Origin: Methylophaga sp. 42_25_T18
GTDB lineage: Bacteria; Pseudomonadota; Gammaproteobacteria; Nitrosococcales; Methylophagaceae
DNA: 64,000 nucleotides
Reading direction: 5' to 3'
Assembly (NCBI GenBank): GCA_002163085.1
Contig: MAAJ01000006.1
Location: 124,001-188,000, forward strand
This document shows, one piece after another, positions 34,923 through 46,950 of this stretch. The position numbers and the translations under genes are program-made. How positions within the stretch are numbered: position 1 is the stretch's first letter; every line of letters starts with the position of its first letter. The notes beneath the pieces were generated by a model, which worked only from the letters and a program-made list of their open reading frames with translations, was not told where the DNA came from and made no database searches.

Positions 34923-35288
34923 ATGGCTGAAAGCAGAAACGCTCATCGTGTTACTTTTGACTCTCTAGTCGAGTTTGAATCTGGCGAATGCCAACACGTT
35001 TGTGAACTCTACGATATATCATTACAGGGTGCGCTTATTGGTGCCTGTTCAGGTGCAACACCTGGAGCAGGTACGCCTTGTAAACTCATCATCAAGCTCG
35101 ACGAAGCCGGTACGGTGCAAATCATTATGCATGGCAGCATCGCCCACAAAATAGAAAACCGTGTCGGTATCTATTGTGAAGAAATTGATGATATCAGCAT
35201 GACTCATCTTCGCAGGCTGGTTGAATATAACCTAGGTGATGTTGAATTAGTTAATCGAGATTTTGACTCACTAAACCATGACCAATAA
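34923..35288 (+). CDS. PilZ-domain c-di-GMP-binding protein
   Basis: A 121-residue single-domain protein. The c-di-GMP-binding RxxxR motif is present at residues 5-9 (RNAHR) and the D-x-S-x-x-G motif at about 33-38 (DISLQG), followed by beta strands (CKLIIKLDEAG, QIIMHGSIAHK). A YkgE/YcgR-type PilZ-only protein can bind c-di-GMP and control a partner such as the flagellar motor or a polysaccharide enzyme. Partner unknown. With the GGDEF at 26.7 kb and HD-GYP at 14.9 kb it completes a c-di-GMP network in this window. Confidence 0.9.
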   Translation: MAESRNAHRVTFDSLVEFESGECQHVCELYDISLQGALIGACSGATPGAGTPCKLIIKLDEAGTVQIIMHGSIAHKIENRVGIYCEEIDDISMTHLRRLVEYNLGDVELVNRDFDSLNHDQ

Positions 35289-35340
35289 ATTAGTAAATTA
35301 CGTCCCTTGTAATGCTTGAATACTTGATTTTGAAATGAGA

Positions 35341-35374
35341 CACCAAGGCCAGATAAGTAATCTGGCCTTGGTGA
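35341..35374. terminator. Perfect 14-bp hairpin between pilZ gene and icd
   Basis: CACCAAGGCCAGAT and ATCTGGCCTTGGTG form a perfect stem with a 6-base loop, between the convergent PilZ gene (ends 35288) and icd (ends 35386). There is no strong T-run on either side, so it may stabilise or process the messages rather than terminate strictly. Confidence 0.5.
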
Positions 35375-35385
35375 CAAGCTAAACG

Positions 35386-37608
<2,223 letters not shown>

Positions 37609-37649
37609 TTAAATCCCAGTTGCTATATGCACGTTAGGATAAATAATAT

Positions 37650-39107
37650 TTAATTTATTTTTTCATAAAGTGCGTCATATTGTTTCGCACTATTTTCCCA
37701 ACTAAAGTCATGCTTCATCGCGGTAATCATCATCTTGCGCCAGATACGTGGATGTTGAAATAGGTCAATCACGCGATAAAGGGTATTTTCCAAAGCCTCT
37801 GACGAAGCTGGCCCAAATTTAAAACCATTTGCTGTTTCATTCTTGCGGTTTTCTTCTGTTGCATCAACGACAGTGTCTTCTAAACCACCGGTACTACGTA
37901 CAATCGGTAATGTGCCATATTGCAGGCTATACATCTGATTTAGGCCACAAGGTTCAAATCGTGATGGCATTAGAAAAACATCAGCACCTGCTTCAATCTG
38001 ATGTGCCAATGCTTCATCGTAGCCAATATGTATCGCTACTTTATCAGGGAAGCTGGCCCTTAATATACGTAAATTGTGTTCGTACTCTTCCTCACCACTG
38101 CCTAAACAAACAAACTGAATCGCTAGCTCTGATTCCAGTAGTCTATCGATTACCTCTAAGGACAGATCGATGCCTTTTTGAGAGACCAAGCGGCTGATCA
38201 GACCAATCACCAACACGTCTTCTTTTACAGGTAGATGAAAGTATTCTTGTATGGCAATTTTATTTTGTCTTTTATTACGTAAATTTTTTATTGAAAAATT
38301 CTTGGCAATATTGTCATCAATCGCAGGATCCCACTCTTGCTCATCAATGCCATTCAGTATGCCGGATAATCGGCCCTGTCCGGCTCTATATGATAATAAC
38401 CCTTCTAAACCATAACCAAACTCATAGGTGCAAATTTCATCTGCGTAAGTTGGGCTTACTGTCGTAATGTGATCTGCATAGATCAAACCGCCCTTGATAA
38501 ATGACAGTTGATCATAGAACTCTAAGCCGTTGCTATGCCAGAAATGATTAGGAATATCCAAAACATCAAATACATCTTTAGAATACAAACCCTGGTAGGC
38601 CAAGTTGTGAATAGTAAAGACTGTTTTTGGTCTGTTGGCATATTCAGATACAAAAGCCACTGCAAGCCCTGTTTGCCAATCATTACAATGTAATACTTCT
38701 GGCTGCCAGTTCAGCCCAGCTTGATTTAGTGCTAAAGCAGCAATCGCTCTAGAAAATAAGGCAAAACGCGCAGCGTTATCATCCCAATCTCCCCCCTCTT
38801 CCTTACAGTAGGGACCACCTTGGCGATCATAATGTTGCGGAGAATGTACTAACCATAATGGCACGTCACTATTGGGTAACGTTGATTGCAAAATCTCAAC
38901 AGGTTCATAAACGCCGTCGAGTTTAATGGTTGCCACACAATTAATATCTTCAAGTGCTTCTAAACATTGACGATATGCCGGAATGATAATGCGAATATCT
39001 TGACCATGTTTATGTAAGGCAAGCGGTAAACTACCCGATACATCCGCTAAGCCACCAGTCTTAATTAAAGGGTGAACTTCACTGCTGGCAAACAGAATTT
39101 TTCGCAC
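37650..39107 (-). CDS. glgA: Glycogen synthase (ADP-glucose)
   Basis: A 485-residue GT5 glycosyltransferase. [13 protein letters not shown] near residue 16-28 binds ADP-glucose. Other typical segments are [33 protein letters not shown], and the nucleotide-binding [20 protein letters not shown] near 375-394 with the catalytic Glu. The start is GTG at 39107 with GGAG seven to ten bases upstream. It adds glucose from ADP-glucose to glycogen. glgB, glgC and glgX are not next to it, so the rest of glycogen synthesis is coded elsewhere. Confidence 0.95.
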   Translation of the reverse strand: MRKILFASSEVHPLIKTGGLADVSGSLPLALHKHGQDIRIIIPAYRQCLEALEDINCVATIKLDGVYEPVEILQSTLPNSDVPLWLVHSPQHYDRQGGPYCKEEGGDWDDNAARFALFSRAIAALALNQAGLNWQPEVLHCNDWQTGLAVAFVSEYANRPKTVFTIHNLAYQGLYSKDVFDVLDIPNHFWHSNGLEFYDQLSFIKGGLIYADHITTVSPTYADEICTYEFGYGLEGLLSYRAGQGRLSGILNGIDEQEWDPAIDDNIAKNFSIKNLRNKRQNKIAIQEYFHLPVKEDVLVIGLISRLVSQKGIDLSLEVIDRLLESELAIQFVCLGSGEEEYEHNLRILRASFPDKVAIHIGYDEALAHQIEAGADVFLMPSRFEPCGLNQMYSLQYGTLPIVRSTGGLEDTVVDATEENRKNETANGFKFGPASSEALENTLYRVIDLFQHPRIWRKMMITAMKHDFSWENSAKQYDALYEKIN

Positions 39108-39184
39108 TTAAAACTCCAAAAAAATGTACAATCGCACAATTATATACGCTCAGGGGCATCGTCGTAGCCCGCAACGGAGAAAAC

Positions 39185-40654
39185 ATGCAAGCTTGTACAA
39201 TTATTATCTTTGGCGCCACGGGCGATCTTTCCAAAAAGAAATTATTACCTGCGCTCTATCACCTAGATGCAGAAAATAGACTATCGAAAGATACCCGCAT
39301 TATTTGTATGGGCCGTCGTGAATCATCACAAGAAGATTGGTTAGCAAATGTAACTGAGTATGTATCACCTAAAGCACGTGGTGGTGTTGATGATAGTGTT
39401 TTATCTAGCTTCTTAGAAAAAGTGAGCTATTTTAAATGTGACCTTAACGAAGCTGAAAGCTATCAACAACTCAACGCGCAGTTAACTGATCCTAGTAATG
39501 GATTTTCATCCAATATTGTTTTCTATTTATCCATCAGCCCAGCGTTATTTGGCACGGTAGGCGACCAACTAGCAGCAGTAGGTTTGAACAAAGAAGATAA
39601 CGGATATCGTCACTTAGTGGTAGAAAAACCGTTTGGCTATGACCGAAAAAGTGCTGCTGAATTAGAACAGGTATTAAGTAAGAACTTTACAGAGAAACAA
39701 ACCTACCGCATCGATCACTACCTTGGTAAAGGTACGGTACAAAACATTTTAGTATTCCGTTTTGCCAATCTATTATTAGAGCCGTTATGGAATCATAAGT
39801 ACATCGATCACATACAAATTACGCATGCCGAACAGCAAGGCGTAGGCGGTCGTGCTGGCTACTATGATGGTTCAGGTGCGATGCGAGACATGATCCAAAG
39901 TCACCTTTTACAAGTAATGACATTGGTTGCAATGGAACCACCAGCAGATTTAAATGATGAATCCTTGCGTGATGAAAAAGTTAAGGTTCTAAAATCTATC
40001 CGCCCTATTACTGAAGATATAGTTGATGATCATGCATTCCGTGGCCAATATGCTGCAGGTACCGTCAATGGTGAGCAGCAGAACGGTTACCTTGAAGAAG
40101 ATGATGCACCCGCAAATAGTGTGACTGAAACTTATGCTGCAATGAAAGTCTACATTGATAACTGGCGCTGGCGTGGTGTTCCTTTCTACCTACGTACAGG
40201 TAAATGTATGCCGGAGTCTAAAGCAATGATTGCCATTCGCTTTAAAAAACCACCATTAGAATTATTTAAAGGTACGGATATCGGTGCAAGCCATGCCAAC
40301 TGGATTACTATGGGGTTACAACCAGATAATACACTTCGCATTGAGTTACAAGCTAAGCAACCTGGTCTAGAAATCAATGCTCACACTGTTGCCCTAGAAA
40401 CTAATGAACAAGAAGATCCGGCTCACAAATTAGATGCTTATGAAGCAATGATCTTGAATGCTATCCTAGGTGACCGTTCATTGTTCCTACGCTCTGACGA
40501 AGTGGACTTAGCATGGAAAGCAGTTGATCCAATCATTGAAAAATGGTCAAAAGAAAAAGACTTTGTACATAAATATGCTGCAGGTACTTGGGGCCCAGAA
40601 GAAGTGAACAAAATTCAGGATGACCCTTGCCATGCATGGCGTAATAACATCTAA
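39185..40654 (+). CDS. zwf: Glucose-6-phosphate 1-dehydrogenase
   Basis: A 489-residue enzyme that oxidises glucose 6-phosphate to 6-phosphogluconolactone with NAD(P)+. The nucleotide-binding [17 protein letters not shown] (about 9-25) is clear, and the active site is [13 protein letters not shown] near 177-189, with catalytic His further on ([18 protein letters not shown]). The signature is normally DHYLGKE; here it reads DHYLGKG, a Glu-to-Gly change. [12 protein letters not shown] and [10 protein letters not shown] are also family-typical. Strong CGGAGA ribosome site. Neither pgl nor edd follows; a terminator does. Divergent from glgA, 77 bases away. Confidence 0.94.
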   Translation: MQACTIIIFGATGDLSKKKLLPALYHLDAENRLSKDTRIICMGRRESSQEDWLANVTEYVSPKARGGVDDSVLSSFLEKVSYFKCDLNEAESYQQLNAQLTDPSNGFSSNIVFYLSISPALFGTVGDQLAAVGLNKEDNGYRHLVVEKPFGYDRKSAAELEQVLSKNFTEKQTYRIDHYLGKGTVQNILVFRFANLLLEPLWNHKYIDHIQITHAEQQGVGGRAGYYDGSGAMRDMIQSHLLQVMTLVAMEPPADLNDESLRDEKVKVLKSIRPITEDIVDDHAFRGQYAAGTVNGEQQNGYLEEDDAPANSVTETYAAMKVYIDNWRWRGVPFYLRTGKCMPESKAMIAIRFKKPPLELFKGTDIGASHANWITMGLQPDNTLRIELQAKQPGLEINAHTVALETNEQEDPAHKLDAYEAMILNAILGDRSLFLRSDEVDLAWKAVDPIIEKWSKEKDFVHKYAAGTWGPEEVNKIQDDPCHAWRNNI

Positions 40655-40673
40655 GTTGTTTCTAAGTTAAAAC

Positions 40674-40713
40674 AAAAAAGCCCGATTATGATGATTCATA
40701 ATCGGGCTTTTTT
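40674..40713. terminator. Strong bidirectional terminator after zwf
   Basis: AAAAAAGCCCGATTATG and CATAATCGGGCTTTTTTT around ATGATT, 20 bases after the zwf stop and 18 before the end of the convergent outer-membrane gene. Runs of A and T on the two sides allow action in both directions. Confidence 0.92.
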
Positions 40714-40730
40714 TATGACTGTGTTCGGGA

Positions 40731-41936
40731 TTAAAAGTAGCGTGCTAATTCAAGCTGAAAGTAATCATCATCACGGAAAGAATATAACGCCGTATCATTG
40801 TTTCGAACACTAAAGAGTCGTGCTTCAGCTGATAGTTTCCAGCGATCTCCTATTCGTCTACTTGCTTCAATATTCCAACTCACATCACTGCTCTCCACAT
40901 CTTGGATCATGCCAACTAGTAATTCAGTAGACTGCTCATCATTCCAAGCTAAACGAGTCCCAATCAATACATCATCTTCAAATGGTGTAGCCAATTCATC
41001 ATTACGATCATCAAACAAATACTCGGCAATCAAGCCCACATCCATATTACTTTCAAACACGCCATAGAAGGTATATTCAACACCTCCAGTTAATGCGGTA
41101 AAGGTGTCCGACGTTGTTTCACGACGAATCACTTCCAGCTTCCATAACCAGGATTCTGTCGTCTGCTGAATATCCAAACCCGTCTGATGCATGATTTCAT
41201 AATATGGAATTAAAGCATCAAAAGTCGCATTGAGTTGTAATAAAGGTTCACGGTTGGTGCCGTAGAAATGCGATAAACCTACATCCCAATCACCAAAAGT
41301 TTGGGACCAGCGTAATGCTACATCCAAATGTTGGCGGCCAGCGCCTGATTCATAGCTTGCTTTGTCAGTATCCACCACCAGCGAACTACGCAAACGACCG
41401 TCTTTGCCAGCAAAGGTACGCTCACGAAAATAAGGCATCACAAATAAATCGACGGTGCCCCAGTCTTGGAAAAAACTGAGATTAATCATCGGCTGACCTA
41501 ACTTATCTTCAGTATCACTGTTTTCAACCAAATCAGTTTGATTAATCACATCAACCAGATGTTGAGACTCAGTCACGCCCCAGAACACTTTGCCCAGACC
41601 TAAACGTAACTCCCAATCATCCTCTACATATAGCCATTGCAATTCACGTAAATCGACATGCGTACGTTCGGCATCTTGCTGATCAATTCGCAGAAAAGGC
41701 GCGATAATTAAACTTTGCTGCCCCTCATCCCACTCATGGTAATACTCGGGGGATAAGACAAAAGACGGATCATATTGCCCAGGATCAGCAAACGGCGATT
41801 CGTGCTGAAAGTAGCGATATTCACCCGCCATATAGCCAGACCATTCATTGGCTGTTGCGGTTGCAGATAACATCATGGCTGCACCAAACAGCCATGATAT
41901 TTTTACCCAATGTTTAACGCTGACGTTTAAGATCAT
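40731..41936 (-). CDS. Putative outer-membrane beta-barrel protein of an export operon
   Basis: A 401-residue exported protein from the ATG at 41936 (GAGAAG just upstream; a TTG nine bases earlier is less likely). A signal peptide ending near ATATA is followed by a barrel-like sequence of alternating strands, rich in Trp, Tyr, Asp and Glu, with a phenylalanine at the very end (ELARYF) as in many outer-membrane barrels. It resembles proteins annotated as porin or DUF1302-like that occur beside MMPL exporters. It overlaps the LolA-like gene by 23 bases. It is probably the outer-membrane exit or acceptor for the material handled by the other two proteins. Confidence 0.7.
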   Translation of the reverse strand: MILNVSVKHWVKISWLFGAAMMLSATATANEWSGYMAGEYRYFQHESPFADPGQYDPSFVLSPEYYHEWDEGQQSLIIAPFLRIDQQDAERTHVDLRELQWLYVEDDWELRLGLGKVFWGVTESQHLVDVINQTDLVENSDTEDKLGQPMINLSFFQDWGTVDLFVMPYFRERTFAGKDGRLRSSLVVDTDKASYESGAGRQHLDVALRWSQTFGDWDVGLSHFYGTNREPLLQLNATFDALIPYYEIMHQTGLDIQQTTESWLWKLEVIRRETTSDTFTALTGGVEYTFYGVFESNMDVGLIAEYLFDDRNDELATPFEDDVLIGTRLAWNDEQSTELLVGMIQDVESSDVSWNIEASRRIGDRWKLSAEARLFSVRNNDTALYSFRDDDYFQLELARYF

Positions 41937-42693
41937 TCTTCTCAAAATCTTTTTCCGTTAAACCAGTTTTAAACTGGAAGTTATCCCAATACAGAGTGGT
42001 GGACTTACCATTTTGTTGGTTTTCCATCGTTTGAGTATGTGCACGCCAATATTGATCTAAATACAGTTTATAGTCGGTAAATCGTTGGATTTTAAGCAAG
42101 CTGTCTTTGCGATCATAAAAATCAATTTTCTGTACACGATATTCTGCTTTATCGATCCAAACATGCGTTTTGGTATAACCCGAATGTTTATATTGTGGGC
42201 GTAGTTCCGACACAAAACATTCAATACCACCGATTGTTTCATCACGTAAATACTTGTAGCTGTATTTTGGCACTTCAAACGAACTGATATCTTCATAAGC
42301 AAACTCACTGCCCATAAACGGCCCTGATTTATTACTCGATGAAATTCGTTTTACACGTTTCAATGCTGGTAAAAATATCCACTGCTCATCCGGCACCAAA
42401 GAATGAGAATAACTTAAAAAGGCCGTGCCTTTCACATCACGAGGGGTATCAAAAACCGTTAAACCCTTATCGCCATCTCCGTCCATTTCCAGATTAGTGA
42501 CTCGGATTTTTCGGGTACTTTCTTTACCGTGACGATTACGTAAAACCATCTTCATTTCGGCAGAGCTATCGCTCCATCCTTTGTCACGGTTATCCGATTC
42601 AACTGCAATTGCCAATCCTTTTTCTTCAGCTGTCTCAGCCTGTGCAAATGGCATTACGGCAATGAATGCCAATAAAAAAATATAATTACGCAT
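41914..42693 (-). CDS. LolA-like periplasmic protein (outer-membrane lipoprotein-sorting family)
   Basis: A 259-residue exported protein with a signal peptide (MRNYIFLLAFIAV, cut after AQA). The mature part matches the LolA/LolB-like fold of the family called outer membrane lipoprotein-sorting protein: the KMVLRNRHGKESTRKIRV beginning, FLSYSHSLVPDEQWIFLP, KRVKRISSSNKSGPFMGSEF, and TKTHVWIDKAEYRVQKIDFYD. Such proteins carry a lipid or hydrophobic cargo across the periplasm. It overlaps the MMPL exporter gene by eight bases and the barrel gene by 23, so the three are one transport unit. Not the true LolA of lipoprotein sorting. Confidence 0.85.
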   Translation of the reverse strand: MRNYIFLLAFIAVMPFAQAETAEEKGLAIAVESDNRDKGWSDSSAEMKMVLRNRHGKESTRKIRVTNLEMDGDGDKGLTVFDTPRDVKGTAFLSYSHSLVPDEQWIFLPALKRVKRISSSNKSGPFMGSEFAYEDISSFEVPKYSYKYLRDETIGGIECFVSELRPQYKHSGYTKTHVWIDKAEYRVQKIDFYDRKDSLLKIQRFTDYKLYLDQYWRAHTQTMENQQNGKSTTLYWDNFQFKTGLTEKDFEKNDLKRQR

Positions 42694-44983
42694 GTTTGTT
42701 TTTCTCCAATTTCATCAACAATGGTGGCAAGAATAAGAAGTCCATTACCAGAGCAACACCGATGGTAATCGCCGCCATCGCACCCATATCTGAATTTAAT
42801 GCAAAGTTTGATTGAGCTAATACAATAAAACCTGCCACTAACACTAGTGAGGTCACCCATAAAGCCACACCCACGGTATTAAAGGCATATCTGACCGCTT
42901 CAATTTCATTCATATTATTTTCTCTACGAGCCCGTAGGTATTTACTCAGGAAATGTACGGTATCATCGACCACGATGCCTAAGGTCATACCCGCGACTAC
43001 CGAAAGCGACATCCCTACCTGACCGACCATTAGCCCCCAAAAACCAAAGGCCATGCCTGCTGGTATTAAGTTTGGTGCCAAACTAATTATCCCTATGCGA
43101 CGAGAACGTAAAGCGCCAATAAGAATAAATGAAATCAATACTAAGGCTAAGGCTGTTCCCAATAACATGCTATTTACATTACGTTTACCAATATGAGCAA
43201 ACATCAAGTTCGGGCTTGCAGCTGAGAACTCAACTTGTGGTGCATTTTGTTGTAACCAGCCAGAGACTCTCTTTTCCATCTCAAGCATCTCTTCAGTATG
43301 TAAATTCTCAAGCGTGATAATGATCCGTGTTTGTGCTTTATCAATATCAATTTGATCATTTAGATCCAAACCATAAGGGAGTGACAACTCATATAACAAC
43401 AAATATTGTGCGGCCAACTCCCGTGATTCTGGTAATTTATAGAATTCAGGGTCATCGCCATGCATATTCTTGTTTAGACGTTTGAAAGTATCTGAAATTG
43501 TTTGTACATGTTTTACTTTAGGCTGTGTTCGTAACCATTCAGAAAAGTTATCGACATCTTTTAGAAAAGCAGGATCACTGATGCCACCACTTTCACCGGT
43601 TCCTAATGAATACTGTATGGTATAAATACCCGACAAGTTCTCAACAGCAAAATCGGTATGAGTTCTAAAGTCAACGGTCTCATCAAAATATTCAACAAAC
43701 TGATCATCTAAAGTATTCTTTGGTAAGAATGAAATTACCACTAAACCAAATAATCCCATACCCCATAGTAATTTCCGACGATTTCCAATAACAAAATCAG
43801 CAAAGAAACTCATCGGATGATCATCTTTTTCTTTTGCCGGTTTAATTCTGAGTGGCAATAACATCATCACGGCTGGTAACGCAGTTACTGATAATACAAA
43901 GGCAAACATCACCCCTATCGCCACAACATTACCTAAATCATGGAACGGTGGCACATCACTAAAGTTCATGCTCAAGAAACCAATCGCTGTCGTAATACTG
44001 GTAATAAAGATAGGCTGCAAGTTGATACGTAAACTATCTCTCATCGCATGACCACGCTCTTGTCCTTGACGCAGGTTATGGAAGAACGTCACCAATAAAT
44101 GCACCGTATCCGCGACGGCCATGGTCATAATAATGGTAGGAGCCGACGCTGATGGTGGTGTTAATTTCCAGCCTAACCAGCCAAATATCCCCATCGCAAA
44201 CATGATGGTACTGAGAATCATGACGACCACAGCAAACGTTGCCGACACGGAGCGCAGTAATATACCTAAGGTAATAATAATGACTAAGAACATCAGTGGA
44301 ACTAAAGACTGCATATCCTCCTGAGAAGCTTCACCAAAGGCATTATTCATCATGGCTAGGCCAGTGATATAAATATTATGCTCTGGGTAAGCCTCGCCAA
44401 TTTCTGCCGCTAGTTCACGAGCAAACTGAGCAACCTCAGGCACTTCCGTTAATGCCTTGCCAGGAAGTTGTACCGTAATATTTACCCCTGCCACATGACC
44501 TTGTGGTGAAACCAGCCGTTTTACTAACAACGGTTCATTTAATGCTACATCACGAACATAATCGATCTTGTCTTCAGTGAAAGATTGAGAATCATAAATC
44601 AGATGGCTGACACGTAAGTCATCACCCTCCGCGATGGTATGTTGAAAATTGGTAATGGAATCTACGCGGCTTGAATACGGTACTTGCCATGACGCTTCGG
44701 TCAGCTTCTCGATCAAGCCCAAGGTTTCATGGGTAAACACATTGCCATCTTTAGGCTCGATAACAAACAACACATTATCTGTCTTGGTATATACATCCTG
44801 CATGGCCTCAAAAGCCAGTAACTCAGGATTATCTTCACTAAAAAACACCCTGTAATCATTACTGAATTCGATTAGTCGCCCACCACTGCCCGCGCCAAGC
44901 ACTAAAATTAAGGCAAATAACAACATCCGCCAAGGATGACTAACAACGAACTGGGCATAACGATTTGTAAACGATCCTTTCAT
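42686..44983 (-). CDS. MMPL/RND-superfamily exporter
   Basis: A 765-residue inner-membrane protein with two halves of about six helices each, plus large periplasmic loops after helix 1 and helix 7. Features include FLVIIITLGILLRS, the ADTVHLLVTFFHNLRQG segment and VVDDTVHFLSKYLRARR, where the buried Asp pairs suit a proton relay. It belongs to the COG1033-type predicted exporters of hydrophobic molecules (also home of hopanoid exporter HpnN). It lacks the adaptor partner of classic RND drug pumps and instead has a LolA-like and a barrel gene downstream. Probably exports a lipid. Confidence 0.88.
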   Translation of the reverse strand: MKGSFTNRYAQFVVSHPWRMLLFALILVLGAGSGGRLIEFSNDYRVFFSEDNPELLAFEAMQDVYTKTDNVLFVIEPKDGNVFTHETLGLIEKLTEASWQVPYSSRVDSITNFQHTIAEGDDLRVSHLIYDSQSFTEDKIDYVRDVALNEPLLVKRLVSPQGHVAGVNITVQLPGKALTEVPEVAQFARELAAEIGEAYPEHNIYITGLAMMNNAFGEASQEDMQSLVPLMFLVIIITLGILLRSVSATFAVVVMILSTIMFAMGIFGWLGWKLTPPSASAPTIIMTMAVADTVHLLVTFFHNLRQGQERGHAMRDSLRINLQPIFITSITTAIGFLSMNFSDVPPFHDLGNVVAIGVMFAFVLSVTALPAVMMLLPLRIKPAKEKDDHPMSFFADFVIGNRRKLLWGMGLFGLVVISFLPKNTLDDQFVEYFDETVDFRTHTDFAVENLSGIYTIQYSLGTGESGGISDPAFLKDVDNFSEWLRTQPKVKHVQTISDTFKRLNKNMHGDDPEFYKLPESRELAAQYLLLYELSLPYGLDLNDQIDIDKAQTRIIITLENLHTEEMLEMEKRVSGWLQQNAPQVEFSAASPNLMFAHIGKRNVNSMLLGTALALVLISFILIGALRSRRIGIISLAPNLIPAGMAFGFWGLMVGQVGMSLSVVAGMTLGIVVDDTVHFLSKYLRARRENNMNEIEAVRYAFNTVGVALWVTSLVLVAGFIVLAQSNFALNSDMGAMAAITIGVALVMDFLFLPPLLMKLEKNKHA

Positions 44984-45033
44984 ATCTAAATCCTGAATTT
45001 TTTGATTAATATTTAGCTAACAAAGAAATTTTT

Positions 45034-45630
45034 TTAACGCGCGGTTAATCCTGCAAGCAACAATCGACAGAGGTTTGTCGCTTTTACTTCCAATACTTCT
45101 AACGGGAACATTTTTAAGGTTAAGGGGTAATAGAACAGCATAATGGCAGTAAGAATCCCATCTGCTGTTTCGCTGACACTTTCTAACTGAAACTCACCTG
45201 ACTTTTGTCCTTGCTCGACTAATTCAGATAATAATTTGAGTTTACTTCCAATATGCTTTGCCACCATATCAGGTCGATGTGCAGACATCGCTTCAACTAA
45301 CTCACTTAATTTAGGTGATACATCAAAATGGTTGTAAGTGTAATGCAATACCTCTAAAACAAAGCCTTCGAGTTTTTCACTGGCCGATAAAGATGCATCG
45401 TGGACAACTGATGCTAGCACTAGTTCTTTTTCATCAAGGCATTGCTGAGAAATTGCTGCAGCGATATCCAACTTATTTTCAAAATAACGATATAAATTTG
45501 CCGCAGACATATCACAATCACGTGAAATTTCTGCCATGGTAGTTTTGTTATAACCATATTGCTGAAAGCGTGCTTCCGCCGCTTCGAGGATTTGAGTGTG
45601 GATATCTATTTCAGTCATGACAGATACCAT
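45034..45630 (-). CDS. TetR/AcrR family regulator of the MMPL export operon
   Basis: A 198-residue TetR protein counted from the ATG at 45630 (another ATG at 45618 is equally possible). The helix-turn-helix lies at about 18-60 (MAEISRDCDMSAANLYRYF), then a ligand domain with the long helix of fatty-acid or hydrophobe-sensing members. It lies 50 bases upstream of the MMPL gene in the same direction, so it is the first gene of that operon. The perfect 15-bp inverted repeat (45637-45672) just upstream is the likely operator for self-control. Confidence 0.85.
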   Translation of the reverse strand: MVSVMTEIDIHTQILEAAEARFQQYGYNKTTMAEISRDCDMSAANLYRYFENKLDIAAAISQQCLDEKELVLASVVHDASLSASEKLEGFVLEVLHYTYNHFDVSPKLSELVEAMSAHRPDMVAKHIGSKLKLLSELVEQGQKSGEFQLESVSETADGILTAIMLFYYPLTLKMFPLEVLEVKATNLCRLLLAGLTAR

Positions 45631-45636
45631 ACACAG

Positions 45637-45672
45637 TGAACGCTGAATATTCAATTAAATATTCAGCGTTCA
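45637..45672. promoter_or_regulatory. Perfect 15-bp inverted repeat, likely TetR operator
   Basis: TGAACGCTGAATATT (45637-45651) and AATATTCAGCGTTCA (45658-45672) are exact reverse complements separated by six bases. It ends six bases before the tetR start at 45630. Length and perfection exceed chance and fit a dimer-of-dimers operator for the following TetR gene. Alternatively it could be a leader hairpin or the terminator stem for psd, but there is no U-run. Confidence 0.7.
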
Positions 45673-45787
45673 GTCGTTTATCACTTTATTAACGGCCTAA
45701 TGAACGTTAAAACGTCAGAGAAGATGATGCATTTTCAGCTAAGAGGCGAGGTCCATACGCTCTCTGAAGACGATAAGCCTTGCATCG

Positions 45788-46663
45788 TTAAGTTATCGCT
45801 TGGCCCATATTAACGGTGGATCCTGCGTTAAAGTCAGCTAGAAACTGCTTACACTGCTGCGGCATCAACATGACGACTGTTGAGCCCATATTAAATCGGC
45901 CCATTTCTTCGCCTTTTTGTATGGTAATTGCTTGCTCGTCCTGATACGCCCAATGTTCCACTTTCTTACCGTAGGCTGGCGTTATCTGTCCTTGCCAAAC
46001 AGTTTCCATGCTGCCAACAAAAATGGCCCCAACTAACACTAAGACCATCGGACCAAACTCGGTCTCAAATACCGTGACCACGCGTTCATTGCGAGCAAAT
46101 AGATTGGGTACGGTTCTGGCCGTTCTCGGGCTGACTGAAAATAATTTCCCCGGAATATAGCTCATGCTTTTCAATTTACCGGTTAACGGCATATGAATAC
46201 GATGATAATCCCGCGGTGATAAATAAATGGTCGCAAATTGGCTCTGGTCAAATTGCTGAGCCAACTGTTGGTCGCCCGCTAATAATTCCATCACACTATA
46301 TTGCCGTCCTTTCGCCTGAATTATTTGACCTTGTTTGATCTGGCCAATCTGACTTATCGCACCATCAACTGGGGAAACAACAATATCGTCACCTTTCGCA
46401 ACGGGTCTAACAGCCTCTCGCAGCTGCCGAGTGAAAAAAGCATTAAAGCTAGGGTATGCAGCTAAGTCCGTTATTTTTGCTTCTGCTACATTGACCTTAT
46501 ATTTTTTGATGATAAAACGAGTAAAGCTATTTTTGAACCATGTCAGCTCACTACGTGTCAATTTATGCATCAATAAGGATAATGCGTGTTGTGGAATAAG
46601 GTATTGCGGCAAAGTGACTAATCGATCCCATAAAGTGACCTCAAGATCGTTCTTATTATCCAT
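45788..46663 (-). CDS. psd: Phosphatidylserine decarboxylase proenzyme
   Basis: A 291-residue inner-membrane enzyme that makes phosphatidylethanolamine. It has the segments PVDGAISQIGQIKQGQIIQAKG, YLSPRDYHRIHMP with catalytic His, VPNLFARNERVVTVFET and the self-cleavage motif GST at residues 260-262 (RFNMGSTVV), where Ser261 becomes the pyruvoyl group. The start ATG at 46663 is chosen; a frame-extended TTG at 46693 would lie inside a palindromic repeat and is probably not used. The repeat at 46685-46950 ends 22 bases upstream of the start, so it may form or influence its leader. Confidence 0.94.
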   Translation of the reverse strand: MDNKNDLEVTLWDRLVTLPQYLIPQHALSLLMHKLTRSELTWFKNSFTRFIIKKYKVNVAEAKITDLAAYPSFNAFFTRQLREAVRPVAKGDDIVVSPVDGAISQIGQIKQGQIIQAKGRQYSVMELLAGDQQLAQQFDQSQFATIYLSPRDYHRIHMPLTGKLKSMSYIPGKLFSVSPRTARTVPNLFARNERVVTVFETEFGPMVLVLVGAIFVGSMETVWQGQITPAYGKKVEHWAYQDEQAITIQKGEEMGRFNMGSTVVMLMPQQCKQFLADFNAGSTVNMGQAIT

Positions 46664-46684
46664 ATTATCTGTTACCAATTGTTT

Positions 46685-46950
46685 TATACCCAAAATCCTT
46701 GAAACTGCGTGATTTCAGCGGGAATTAAAATCGTCAGTGACAAGGCATTTATTTGTAGACCTAGTCATTCTAGGACTCAAAAAAATAACACAGTCAGTGG
46801 CGATTTTAAACCCGCCCTATGGGAGCGAAGGTGAAAAACCAGTGCTACGTTGCAACGCTTATGAAGGACCAGTCATTCACTGCGCGCTGCGTCTTGCTCT
46901 GACTTTCCACCTTCGCTCTGAAACATGCAATTCCAATGACTTTGGGTATA
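46685..46950. repeat. 266-bp nested palindromic repeat (MITE-like) with TATACCC ends
   Basis: The two ends are inverted repeats: TATACCCAAAATCCTTGAAA... on the left and, on the reverse strand, TATACCCAAAGTCATTGGAA... on the right (21 of 27 positions identical). TA dinucleotides flank both ends, as in TA-target insertion. Inside are two more hairpins: arms at 46727-46741/46795-46809 with a small CCTAG/CTAGG pair in their loop, and AGCGAAGGTG (46824-46833) against CACCTTCGCT (46908-46917), a perfect 10-bp pair. No transposase is coded. Similar TATACCC-ended palindromic elements are common in marine gammaproteobacteria, to my knowledge; copy number here cannot be checked. Confidence 0.75.

Noticed and set aside
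46664..46693. Upstream TTG start giving psd ten extra residues
   Set aside because: It would begin inside the left repeat end and adds residues not typical of Psd; the ATG at 46663 is better.
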